Shown piece after piece: positions 35,334-44,689 of a DNA stretch of 64,000 bases; positions within the stretch are counted from its first letter, which is position 1, and each line of letters starts with the position of its first letter. The notes under the pieces were generated by a model, which was not told the origin of the DNA, searched no databases, and saw only the letters and a list, made by a program, of their open reading frames with translations. Source of the DNA: Aphanomyces cochlioides. Taxonomy: Eukaryota; Oomycota; Saprolegniomycetes; Saprolegniales; Verrucalvaceae. The stretch spans positions 1,240,001 through 1,304,000 of the forward strand of contig JAHQRK010000011.1 in assembly GCA_019828595.1 (NCBI GenBank). Direction: 5' to 3'. The position numbers were made by a program, and so were the translations under genes.

Positions 35334-36870
35334 TTAAGCGGTCGCAGTTTCAAAGTCCTTGGCGACCACATCGAAGAGATGTGTCAAGTCTTCATCGATG
35401 AGATTGTTGGAGGGACTCAACTGGCCGAGAAACTCGGATGACAGATTGATGTCGTCATCCAACAAGTCCAACTCGTCACTAACACTGCCGTCTTCGACTG
35501 AGACATTGCTGCTGTCTTCGCTGTAGCTACGAGGTCGCTGCCAGCTGCTATCAACAGCCTTGGCGAGACCTTCCAAGTTGAAATGGCCACCAGCTGGCTC
35601 CGTCTTGGGTTCCAGCGGCTCATCTGTCGAGAGTGTGGAATTGAATGACGATGCGTCTTCTTTGCCCTGTTTGGAGAACCAATTCTTGCGAGCACTTGAG
35701 TTCCATCGGTTCTTGATCGCATTTTCAGTCCTGCCTGGCAACAACTTTGCAATTTCACTCCATCGGTTGCCCATGCGTTGTTGTGCGCGAAACATGACTT
35801 CGTCTTCCATTGCCGACCATTCTCCTCGGTTAATATCAGGACTGAGGCAATTGCGCCATCGCTCGCGGCATTGCTTGCCGGTACGGCCTTGGATGTGGTT
35901 GGCAACATCTGCCCATCGAATGTTGCCAACACCAAATTTAAGCATGAGAGATCGCAGAACTTCGTCTTCTTCAGCGCTCCATGCACCTTTGAGAAGTCCA
36001 GGTTTGAGAACTTTGTTCCATCGATGGAGGCATTGCATGTCTGTTTTGCCGGATCCCATTGCAGCGGCCACTTGCTTCCAATTCTTCGTTCCAAGATTTT
36101 TAACAGCCTTGCGCAACATCTTGTCTTCTCGTTCACACCAGCTTCCGCTGTGAACTCCAACGCCCATTGCGTTTACCTTGTCCATCATTGGATCAAACAT
36201 GTGCGGGAACATGTGAGGCGGCAGCGCCATGTGCTGGTGGCGATAGCTCAGCATGGTCGGATCCATGACATACATCTCGTGGATTGGCGTCGGGTTGCAA
36301 AGGTTAAAGTTGTTGTTGAGCTCATGAGATGATGTCAATTCGATTTCGCTCTGTTGGATTTCAAACGACGATGACGAAGGCCCAGGATTCGAAAGGAAAT
36401 CAAACTCATCGTCGTCTAGTCCGTCAAAATGGCAGGTAGGTGCTGCATCAAGGTCGTCTGGGTTGTGACTAGACGTCGTTGATCGAGGACTCTCAGCAGG
36501 AGACTCTTGATTGTTGCTTTGGGGACTCTCGCAATCTTTGAACGGTAACACCGACGTATATGCAAAGAGCACTTCAGGATTCGCCTTGTCGGTGCTTTTT
36601 GAAGCTGACACTTCATTCTTGGGGGTAAATCCTGCTGGGAATAATGCATCCAAACTGCTCTTCTCGTACGCAAGTGGTGAGTGGTCTGGGACTTGGATTT
36701 TAAACGGCACTGTCGAGCAACTTTGAGACGCATATGCAGAAACGTCGCGTACCTTGTCGAAGCAAGCTAACGCTCTTGGGGAACAACGGAGGGTCGTCGT
36801 AGGACAAGCTGCCGAAATTATGTCGTTTCGGGCTATTGATTGTGCTGAAATTGTCGAGAAAACTGTTCAT
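35334..36870 (-). CDS. Three-repeat (R1R2R3) MYB transcription factor
   Basis: Two exons (36870-36753 and 36709-35334, intron 43 nt) give 497 residues. The first exon supplies the ATG; the long second frame has only a GTG near its beginning. Three tandem MYB repeats lie at about residues 228-380, each with the spaced tryptophans (WCERED...NWKQVA...RWNKVL; WSAEEDE...RWADVA...RWRNCL; WSAMEDE...RWSEIA...RWNSSA). R2 and R3 read like animal c-Myb and plant 3R-MYBs, which control cell-cycle or developmental genes through the AACNG motif. Flanking regions are acidic and Ser-rich and may activate transcription. It ends 40 bp from the convergent Kelch gene stop. CCAAT boxes lie 210-315 bp upstream. 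Confidence 0.85.
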
Positions 36871-37080
36871 CGCGGTCGCATCTTCAAATCCAGCCTTGGA
36901 GACACGGCGCTTTGGTGACGGTCTACATAGCGCGAGATATCATTCATTTGCTCGTCGACACGCTCTCAGCGTACCTGGCTTCCGTCGACATACTCGCTTT
37001 TCAAAAATGCACTCACGTCGCAATCAACATGGGGTCCATTTCCATTGCGAACATCTATTTTTAGCACGCATTCATTTCCT

Positions 37081-37184
37081 CCAATCAAATTGCATTATTG
37101 AGAATATTGTAATATGATTGGCTATTGAATCTTATAGAAGATTAACCTGATTGGCTTATTAAAAATATATCGTGGTCTGATTGG
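37081..37184. promoter_or_regulatory. Cluster of four CCAAT boxes
   Basis: CCAATCA at 37081-37087 and TGATTGG at 37115-37121, 37148-37154 and 37178-37184, spaced 24-34 bp apart in AT-rich DNA. This is the densest such cluster in the window. It lies between the divergent MYB gene and the small gene and receptor-kinase genes that follow. Confidence 0.5.
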
Positions 37185-37323
37185 TCAATGCATTTGACAA
37201 GCCCTCACTCAACCCGCCCGCGGCTATTTTTAAATTGCTCTGCGACTGTCAATCGTCCATCTCGTGCATTGAAGCGAAACGCATCGCACGGGGAGTGTAC
37301 ACGCAAAAAGATCGCGTCGTTTC

Positions 37324-37586
37324 ATGAAGTTCGATCGTCGAATTCCTTCAGAAAAGCTCAACTCATCGCGATTCCGTAGTATCAAGGCGAAGTATGAGCC
37401 TTGAACTCTCTCGATGGTGTCGCATTCGAGCACAGCAACGAGGACGAGAAGAAATTTCAAGTGCTGATCACGAAACCGAGTCGAAAATTTATCGAAGCAA
37501 CGAGTAGCTTCAGAACATGGTATGGAAATGCAATGGAAGAAATGCAACCAACACACGGACGAATCGAGGCTTTTCCACTTTCCTGA
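37324..37586 (+). CDS. Small unrecognised protein (two-exon model)
   Basis: Exons 37324-37391 and 37436-37586 join across a 44-nt GT-AG intron to give 72 residues, starting MKFDRRIPSEKLN and containing KKFQVLITKPSRKFIEA. It begins 140 bp after the CCAAT cluster and ends 138 bp before the receptor-kinase frame. No family recognised. Other frames in this stretch are also partly open, so this is tentative. Confidence 0.3.
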
Positions 37587-37723
37587 CGGCGTCCAGACAG
37601 CCAAAAAGGCGTGGAATGTTTAAAGCATGAGAGCTTCTAGCGTTTCTCGACGGTAAATTGCGCGCGAAACTCTGAGTTTTTACAGTTACTGGGAAAAGAT
37701 TCCTCCAAGAATATTACGACGAG

Positions 37724-39982
37724 ATGAAGGATATCATGCAAACATATGTCGTCGACCTGGTCGTTTTGCTTGTGAGATTTGTCACTGGCTTCCGAGACGT
37801 CGAGCGCTCGCTTGAAGCCGTCCAGAGAGGCTCCATGACGACGCCACCGTCAACGACGTCATCGCCAGATCTTCAACGAGCAGTATGCGCATTACCAGTC
37901 GCGTTTACAGTCCAATTTGGCACGACTTGCATCATCACAGCCGCCCTGATTTGGTACCTCCGACGACAACGCACGACTGCTTTAAGAGGAAGTGCTCGAG
38001 CAGCGCGCAAGGTCGTGCTTCCCGCGTTTGAACCCATGCTCTGGATTCTTGGGTTTATCTCCTTTGCGTTCTTCATTTTCTTTGTGTTGGCCATGTCTCT
38101 CGAATGGACCGTTTGGTATGACAACGTTTGGCGCGAAGCTGTCTTGCAAGGTCAGCTTTTCAGTGTTCTCTTTATTGGCGTCTTTCTCCACCAAAAGACC
38201 GTCTCAGCTGCTGCCATTGTTCGAAGTGTCCTCCTTGCTTTAGTCATCGCTGTGCTTGCTGTTGTTGTTTGTGCCGTCTTGAAGGCAATGGTCGCTGCAG
38301 ATGCTGTTCCTCTCGTACAGTATATCATGTCTACCGTTATCCGTGGCTGTGTATGTCTACTCTTTGTGCACATGATCATTTGGCCAATGGATCGAGCGAC
38401 TCCTCGTGCTATCCGCAAGTTTGGATCCTTTGTACTTGTGTACCTTGCAATCCTTTTCGCAGCCCAGCAATTGCATTACAAGCATAGTCATGCAAGCGAA
38501 GCCTTCACCAGTGCAGCTTGCATTTGCATGTGCTTTGCCCCTTGCTTTATTTGGCGTCTTCTCGCGGCTGATACCATGTATTGGCGCGGTCTTGGACAAA
38601 GAGCCATTGGGATTGTCGACCAGAACACAATCCCTTGTCAGCCAATACAAGAAGTAATGTCTTCCAAAGGGCTGCATCTGTTGCTTGAGCTTCACCGCCA
38701 CGATCTCGTTGATTTTGCTCACTTGGAATTTGATGCTCAAATCGGACGAGGTGCCAGCGCTGTTGTGTATCAAGGCACTCTTCACGGCAACGAGCCTGTC
38801 GCCATCAAAGTTTACACGCCAGCCGAGATTTCGGAAGCTACAGTGGCTGAATTCTCACAAGAGGCTGCAGTGTGGTCTGCTCTCGACCACCCAAACATTA
38901 CCTCGTTCTATGGTCTTTGTGTGTCGCCTCCAACGATTTGTCTCGTGTCTGAGCTGTGTCAAGCTACCTTAGCTGACCACATTCGCATAAAGAGATCTCT
39001 TCTGGCTCAACTCTGCCTCCTAATTGACGCTGCCCGTGCTGTTGCTAACCTCCACAGCTTTTCTCCACCGTTGCTTCACCGAGACATCAAGCCATCGAAT
39101 TTTCTTCTCGACAGCTCCAATGTGCTGAAATTGTCTGATTTTGGCGAGTCGCGTGTTGCTGCGCATCCTCTTGACATGCGCCGCTCCATGACTGTCAGAG
39201 GCACCGTGGAATACATGGCCCCAGAAGTGATTGACGGCAAACAAGGCCACGCTACTTACAATACACGTGCCGACGTGTATAGCCTTGCGATAACGATGTG
39301 GGATGTTCTTCACCCTGGCAGTACCAAGTTTCCAAGGGATCCAAAGAATCACATGCATCTCTTTCAACTCGTTCTGGATGGTGCTCGACCACCAGTACGA
39401 TCGGATCTCCCTGAGGCACTGCAGGATCTCCTAAACCAGGCATGGCATCCAGAGCCTCAAGAACGAATCTCTGCCAAATCCATCGTTGAGCAGCTTGAAT
39501 TACTCTTAGACGAATTTTGCTTTGGCACCGCCCAGACCATTGTTTCGTCCAGAAGTCAGTCAACTGAACGAAGTGGCATTGCAGGCAGTGACATCATAAA
39601 TGAATTGATTCTTCAACGGGTTGCTGTCGGCCAGCAGGAGGCAATTCGTGTGGGCAATGCACTTATCGACTCGGGCTACTTGCATGAAGTGAAGCACAGC
39701 GCTCCATTCAGTGCGAATCATCGGTACATATTTGATTCACCCACAAACAGCAACAGGTTGAGCACCACCTCCGCTATCAGCTCAACACCCTCTAACGACC
39801 CAACTGGCACGACTCGATGTCGATGTCGACAATACGCTCAAGGCATTAAAAGGAGGCGACGACGCAACTCTCTAGTCCGCACTTTCAAGAAGAAGCGCAA
39901 TCTCGACGATAACCTACTCACTGCAGAACTTCTAAACAACCAAGACTTTGCAGAGGAAGCCATGGCCACGATCACAGTTTGA
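37724..39982 (+). CDS. 7TM receptor-like TKL kinase with DEP domain, copy 2
   Basis: 752 residues, no introns. The ATG at 37835 (residue 38) is an alternative start, closer in position to the paralogues' starts. Hydrophobic helices begin near residue 58 and end near 280, with the shared loop YLRRQRTTALRGSARAARK after the first. The kinase domain has GRGASAVV (341-348), Lys362, HRD 452-454, DFG 472-474 and APE 499-501, so it is probably active. A DEP domain (about 580-640) and a divergent tail follow, in which CRCRQYAQG replaces the CRKLGQG of copies 1, 3 and 4 and is trailed by a run of Arg and Lys. It is the most diverged copy of the array together with copy 5. Its activation loop keeps the DFGESR wording of copies 1, 3 and 4. 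Confidence 0.83.
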   Translation: MKDIMQTYVVDLVVLLVRFVTGFRDVERSLEAVQRGSMTTPPSTTSSPDLQRAVCALPVAFTVQFGTTCIITAALIWYLRRQRTTALRGSARAARKVVLPAFEPMLWILGFISFAFFIFFVLAMSLEWTVWYDNVWREAVLQGQLFSVLFIGVFLHQKTVSAAAIVRSVLLALVIAVLAVVVCAVLKAMVAADAVPLVQYIMSTVIRGCVCLLFVHMIIWPMDRATPRAIRKFGSFVLVYLAILFAAQQLHYKHSHASEAFTSAACICMCFAPCFIWRLLAADTMYWRGLGQRAIGIVDQNTIPCQPIQEVMSSKGLHLLLELHRHDLVDFAHLEFDAQIGRGASAVVYQGTLHGNEPVAIKVYTPAEISEATVAEFSQEAAVWSALDHPNITSFYGLCVSPPTICLVSELCQATLADHIRIKRSLLAQLCLLIDAARAVANLHSFSPPLLHRDIKPSNFLLDSSNVLKLSDFGESRVAAHPLDMRRSMTVRGTVEYMAPEVIDGKQGHATYNTRADVYSLAITMWDVLHPGSTKFPRDPKNHMHLFQLVLDGARPPVRSDLPEALQDLLNQAWHPEPQERISAKSIVEQLELLLDEFCFGTAQTIVSSRSQSTERSGIAGSDIINELILQRVAVGQQEAIRVGNALIDSGYLHEVKHSAPFSANHRYIFDSPTNSNRLSTTSAISSTPSNDPTGTTRCRCRQYAQGIKRRRRRNSLVRTFKKKRNLDDNLLTAELLNNQDFAEEAMATITV

Positions 39983-40120
39983 TTCTCTTCGTAGAAGATC
40001 CTTTCCATTTATATATCCTCCGACATGGACAAAGCTCCCGCACATTTTGCCAAGCATATTTGCTACATGCCCCTGTGTATCTCTGGGCCATGTTCGATGA
40101 AATTATAGCTCGCTTCAGTG

Positions 40121-40321
40121 TATCATCGCGCTCATTGGCATTGTAGCCTTGGCCAACGAGCCTCCTACCCATGTTGCCATGAGCTCCACCGGGCGAGAAG
40201 GTTCCTCACGGACCAAATCGTGTACAAGTCGACAATGCCAAGCGGTCGTGGCCGCGCACTCAAGCTTTGGATCGTATAGACGAGAAGATGCTCGTGGATG
40301 TATCGGTTCTCCTCGATGTGC
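40121..40321 (-). pseudogene. Broken copy of part of the ankyrin gene at 59072-60444
   Basis: About 200 bp match 60195-60413 in the same orientation, with roughly nine substitutions counted by eye and one 18-bp deletion between the repeats CGAGAAGAT. The copy keeps the first intron of the parent (donor GTGCGT changed to GTCCGT), so it arose by DNA duplication, not from mRNA. Upstream it lacks the parent's ATG and first residues; downstream the frame runs on through unrelated sequence to a stop near 39972. It lies in the spacer between receptor-kinase copies 2 and 3, and I see no other exon of the parent there. Confidence 0.75.
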
Positions 40322-41105
40322 GGCCTGCCAACGATGTGGAGCAATCGCGAGCAACTTCAAACATTCGGCCATCACAGCCCCAAATTTATCGAAGAATATT
40401 GCAAAGTTTCACACGAGGTAGCTGCCTTATCTCTCTCGGCGTGCACGGCGAATTCAAACAATTACTACCAGACAAGTTCGCATTATACCTTTGGCTACCC
40501 GTGTTTTTCTAGCCAAAGCCTTAAGAATCGCGAAGAATGAAGCCATGTTACATTAGCAATGACGATTCAACATGAATAAAGTTCGCTACGTGGGGCAAAT
40601 GAAGACGTGTATGGCTTTTGAGTGAGATGGATGCGATGCGATGACGAATTGTGTTCCTCGTATGTCGACTCATGAAGCGCTGTTGCAAACACATCCACGA
40701 GCTCTACTAATCGTGCGCGTTGTGATGCTTACGATGCCATATATCATTGATGGAGTTTCAACGTGCAGAGTCTCCTGGACTTCGTGGTCAGAGATGAAAA
40801 TGAATGCTCGATCTGATTGAAACGGAGAACGTGAGTCAAGGTGGAGAAATGTTCAGGAAGAGCAAGTGATCAACGAAAGTGTACCTCAAGCTTATCACGA
40901 AGATATTACTCGCACTCGTCGAGGTTACGTGGCGTGAGGACATCTACCTCCGACCTTCGATATTCCACTCCCGGTGGCCTCCATTGGGTGATTGCGAACA
41001 TCTCGACATGATGGCACACATGGAGCAGATCTAAGTCCAGAAGAAGTTCACGAGTCGCTTGAGCCATTTTTGATTTAGACGGCGACCAGCCTCGATCTCC
41101 TTCCG
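40322..41105. other. Spacer upstream of receptor-kinase copy 3
   Basis: Several short frames on both strands are open but none has protein-like content, a splice pattern or a homologue I recognise. It presumably holds the promoter of the gene at 41106. Confidence 0.5.
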
Positions 41106-43454
41106 ATGCCTCCCTTTCGGTCAAATGCCGATGGCACCGTGGCGAACATGACCATGCTCAATGCAACAGCACCAACGACTACGCCAAGCGCATCGTTTGA
41201 CATTCTCGCTTACTTCATCAAGGCATATCAAGTCTTGCAAATCCTTTACTCACTCAGCTATGCCTTGATGTTTTGCCTCACCATGTGCCTCATCGTGTAT
41301 CTTCGCCGAAGCCGTACGACGGCTTACAAGGGCGACTCGAATGCAGCTCGCAAAGTCATCTTGCCGTCTTTTGAACCTCTCTTCTGGGTCGTGGCTATCT
41401 TCACGGGATCGTACACTGCTTACTTCACCTTTGCCTCGTTGTTTGACTACACCAAGCCCATTTCTATCGGATGGTTCAGCGAATTGCTCGTCCAAGGCCG
41501 TCAATTTATTTTCTACCTCATCGTGGTCTTCTTGTACCAGCGGAGTGTATCGCGGCCGGCGCTCGTCCGATCGATCGGCATTGCACTTTTCATGGTTATC
41601 ATTCCCGTCACGATCGCTATTATCTTTGACCAAACCGATCAAAGCCAAGTTACATCCTTTGTCGTGTTGGGATCGTACCGAGGTCTCATTATGGGAAACT
41701 TCGTGTGGCTCTTCTTCCGTCCGCTCTCTCGTGCCAGTGTTCGTGCCCAGAGAGAGCTTTGCTTGTTTGCAATCATCTACTTTGTGCTCGTGTACACGAA
41801 CTCAATCTTGTTTTACCTGGGAGACATAAAGAATGGCTTCATGTGCGTCTACTCCACGGTGGTGTGGGCAACCGTCGGACCCTTCTTCGTATGGCGCCTC
41901 CTCAAAGCCGACACGGAACATTGGAGAGGCCTAAGCGACAAAGCTTGCGAATTCCAGCAACTCTTTCGAGACAAGCAAGGCATGCAAGAAATCGTTTCCG
42001 CTCAAGGCCTTCACGTCCTCTTGGAAATGCACCACAAGGACATTATCGACTTTGCGCACTTGGAAATCCAACGCCTCATTGCGGTGGGGGCGTCCGCCAA
42101 TGTGTATCGTGGCGTGTATCAATCGTCCAAACAAGTTGCCGTCAAAGTCTACTCGCCGACGGAAATCACCGAGGCGACTATCTTGGAGTTCTCTCAGGAA
42201 ACAGCGCTTTGTGCGGCGTTGAAGCATCCCAACATTGTCCGCTTTGAAGGCATGTGCATTTGCCCGCCGTCGATTTGCCTCGTCTATGAACTCTGTCGCG
42301 GAAACCTCGACGACGCGCTGCGCAAAACTCGCAGCGACTTCACCGAGCCCCTGTGGAGAAAGTTGTGCTTCATGCTTGACGCCACCCGAGCGGTCGCATA
42401 CCTCCACAGTTTCTCGCCGCCATTTATCCACCGCGACATCAAGCCTGCTAACTACTTGCTCGACGCCAACAACGTGGTCAAGCTCACTGACTTTGGTGAA
42501 TCCAGAAGCATGGCGTTCTCGAGTGAAGAAATCGCCAACGATGATCGTCGCATGACTGTGTGTGGCACGGTCGACTACATGGCCCCTGAAGTCGTCGAAG
42601 GCAAGCAAGGCATGGCGGAATACAACGAGACGGCGGACATTTACAGCCTTGCCATCACGTTGTGGGAGATTTTGCATCCTGGCCAGGAAAAGTATTCCCT
42701 CAGCAATAAAAACCACGTCAACGTCTTCAGGATGGTCCTCGATGGGCAGCGACCACCTATCGACCCGGAAGTGCCGCAGACGCTCCATGACTTGCTTGAG
42801 AACGCTTGGAACTCGGATCCTGTCTTCCGCCCGTCGGCAAAGACGGTCCTCGCCGTCTTGGAAGACTTGCAAGAAGATCTATGCGGCCAAATAGCTCACT
42901 CGCTGTCCACCACAGTGGTGTACTTGCCCCCGACCAAGTCGAACAAGAAGGGGCCGTCGACTTCTTTCACCGGTGAAGCATTGGTTCAATGCCTCCTTGA
43001 GCACGGGTACGCCTTCGAAGTGGAAGAAGCCGTTCGCTTTGGGAACTCGCTCATGGATGCTGGCTGTCTCCACCACACCAAGCACTCACAGCAGTTTGAA
43101 AACTCTCCGAGCACGACGTACACCTTTGACAGCTATCAGTTGGATCTCAACGAACCCATCGACGAGATGGGGGCAATCGCCGGTGGAAGTACATTCGGTG
43201 ATGGAACGAGCTACATGGGCACGACGTCGATTCTTGGTGACGTCCGTCCTCTCTGCGCATGTCGAAAGCTTGGCCAGGGCCATGTGAAGCCCAAGATGCC
43301 CCGACGAAAGTTCTTTGGCGCGCGGAAGGACGACCAAGCAGCACTGCTCACTGTCAACTTGCTCAACGAGACTGGCGGCGACATGGATTTCGTCCCGTTG
43401 CCCACCACGACGTCCACCTCCACGTTTGGGACACGCAAACTAAGCGCTCTCTAA
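41106..43454 (+). CDS. 7TM receptor-like TKL kinase with DEP domain, copy 3
   Basis: 782 residues in one exon; ATG codons at 41148 and 41154 are alternative starts. Asn-x-Thr sites lie ahead of the first helix (about residue 43). Seven helices end near residue 265, and the loop after helix 1 reads YLRRSRTTAYKGDS. The kinase domain has Lys346, HRD 442-444, DFG 462-464 and a normal APE. The glycine loop reads IAVGASANV: the first glycine, kept in the other four copies, is alanine. This may lower ATP affinity without abolishing activity (inference). DEP domain about 625-680; tail with CACRKLGQGHVKPKMPRRK. It is closest to copies 1 and 4 by eye. It runs in the same direction as copies 2, 4 and 5. 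Confidence 0.85.
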   Translation: MPPFRSNADGTVANMTMLNATAPTTTPSASFDILAYFIKAYQVLQILYSLSYALMFCLTMCLIVYLRRSRTTAYKGDSNAARKVILPSFEPLFWVVAIFTGSYTAYFTFASLFDYTKPISIGWFSELLVQGRQFIFYLIVVFLYQRSVSRPALVRSIGIALFMVIIPVTIAIIFDQTDQSQVTSFVVLGSYRGLIMGNFVWLFFRPLSRASVRAQRELCLFAIIYFVLVYTNSILFYLGDIKNGFMCVYSTVVWATVGPFFVWRLLKADTEHWRGLSDKACEFQQLFRDKQGMQEIVSAQGLHVLLEMHHKDIIDFAHLEIQRLIAVGASANVYRGVYQSSKQVAVKVYSPTEITEATILEFSQETALCAALKHPNIVRFEGMCICPPSICLVYELCRGNLDDALRKTRSDFTEPLWRKLCFMLDATRAVAYLHSFSPPFIHRDIKPANYLLDANNVVKLTDFGESRSMAFSSEEIANDDRRMTVCGTVDYMAPEVVEGKQGMAEYNETADIYSLAITLWEILHPGQEKYSLSNKNHVNVFRMVLDGQRPPIDPEVPQTLHDLLENAWNSDPVFRPSAKTVLAVLEDLQEDLCGQIAHSLSTTVVYLPPTKSNKKGPSTSFTGEALVQCLLEHGYAFEVEEAVRFGNSLMDAGCLHHTKHSQQFENSPSTTYTFDSYQLDLNEPIDEMGAIAGGSTFGDGTSYMGTTSILGDVRPLCACRKLGQGHVKPKMPRRKFFGARKDDQAALLTVNLLNETGGDMDFVPLPTTTSTSTFGTRKLSAL

Positions 43455-44689
43455 TCGCGGCGCACTCTGTCCTAGGTTAGATAAAGTCTATAAGAATCAA
43501 CTCATGTCGTGACGGAAGAAGATGGAGCGGCAGTCGCAGCGATGGAGAGCAAGAAGATGAGCTCAAGTGGCTGAGAGCATGTAATGATGAGACTCCATCC
43601 ACCACCTCATTCCATGTTGATCGACAGAACGACATGGCCTGACAAGGAAAAGCTTCCGAGTCGATCTGGCAGTGCATGAAGTCAGTGGAAAGAGCGAGGA
43701 AGTGGGACGTCATGCCGTCGTCCGATCCACAGACGACATGGAATCCAAGTCATGGTTGGACGTACCTTTCAGTGAGTTATATGCATGTCCTCGCCATCTC
43801 AGCGCCGTCGTGATGGCGGCAAGCGGCGGTAACTTCTGCTTGAAATGAGAAGACGTTGCCGTGGCGCAGCGGAGGTCGAAGCAAACTCACGACGGATGGC
43901 CATCGTGGACTAAACAGTGTTTATGGTCTTCTTCGCAAGCAATCAGCACGAGACCGATCGATGCTTCGATTAGAAAGTCACAGAAGCAATGATTGCCACA
44001 CAGAGATTGTCAACAGCGCGGGTCGTCTTGCGGTCGAACCCGCCGCCAAGAGCACCAAAGAGAAGTCAGACGACGCCAATGTTTCTTCAGTTCCCTCAAC
44101 AACGCAGTCGCTGTGAAGTCCCCTAGAGTTCACAACGAGAGCTTTGCAAGAGTCATGTCCTACGATCAGAAGTCACTGTTGTGATGAGATCCTTCCATCA
44201 CTCATGGTACATGTGCAGTGCCAGGAGATATATCTATCTGCTTGGCATTGCTCACAGCGACATGGATCCCTTTCGCTTCCATCGCCACAGCATTTCCATG
44301 CACTGCAAGGTGAGTGTAACTACTGTAAATGGATACACCTCGTCCCCGTGCGAATCCCACGTCACGAGCTGCTCCATCAAGATCGCACATGGCTTTGCTC
44401 TCGGAGCTCTCTCTGCGCTCGCGTCTCGAGGGAGACCCATGAAAAACGGCCGACTCCTCTCTCGATGTTGTATCCATCCCCTGAGCGTACAGTGGTGAAA
44501 CTGCTGAGACGACAGACAGGACGAACGGCCGTGCAGACATTTTTTCGAACGACAGATTCCGTCATGAGGCCAGTCCGCTGATGCCTTGCCGTGCCGAGTG
44601 GAAAGCAAACCCAGAATATCTCGCCGACTCTGCGATCGAGCCGACGACGACACGGCTTGCTGCTCATTTCGACATTTGCTCGCATCGAG
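43455..44689. other. Spacer between receptor-kinase copies 3 and 4
   Basis: 1.2 kb with many overlapping open frames on both strands (for example 43477-43713 minus and 44252-44653 minus) but no recognisable protein and no consistent splicing. The frame of copy 4 is open back to 44591, upstream of the chosen start. Nothing else is supported. Confidence 0.5.

Noticed and set aside
41931..42872. 313-residue reverse-strand frame inside receptor-kinase copy 3, with similar frames in copies 1, 4 and 5
   Set aside because: Mirror frames of GC-rich coding sequence; their residues simply reflect the kinase codons.
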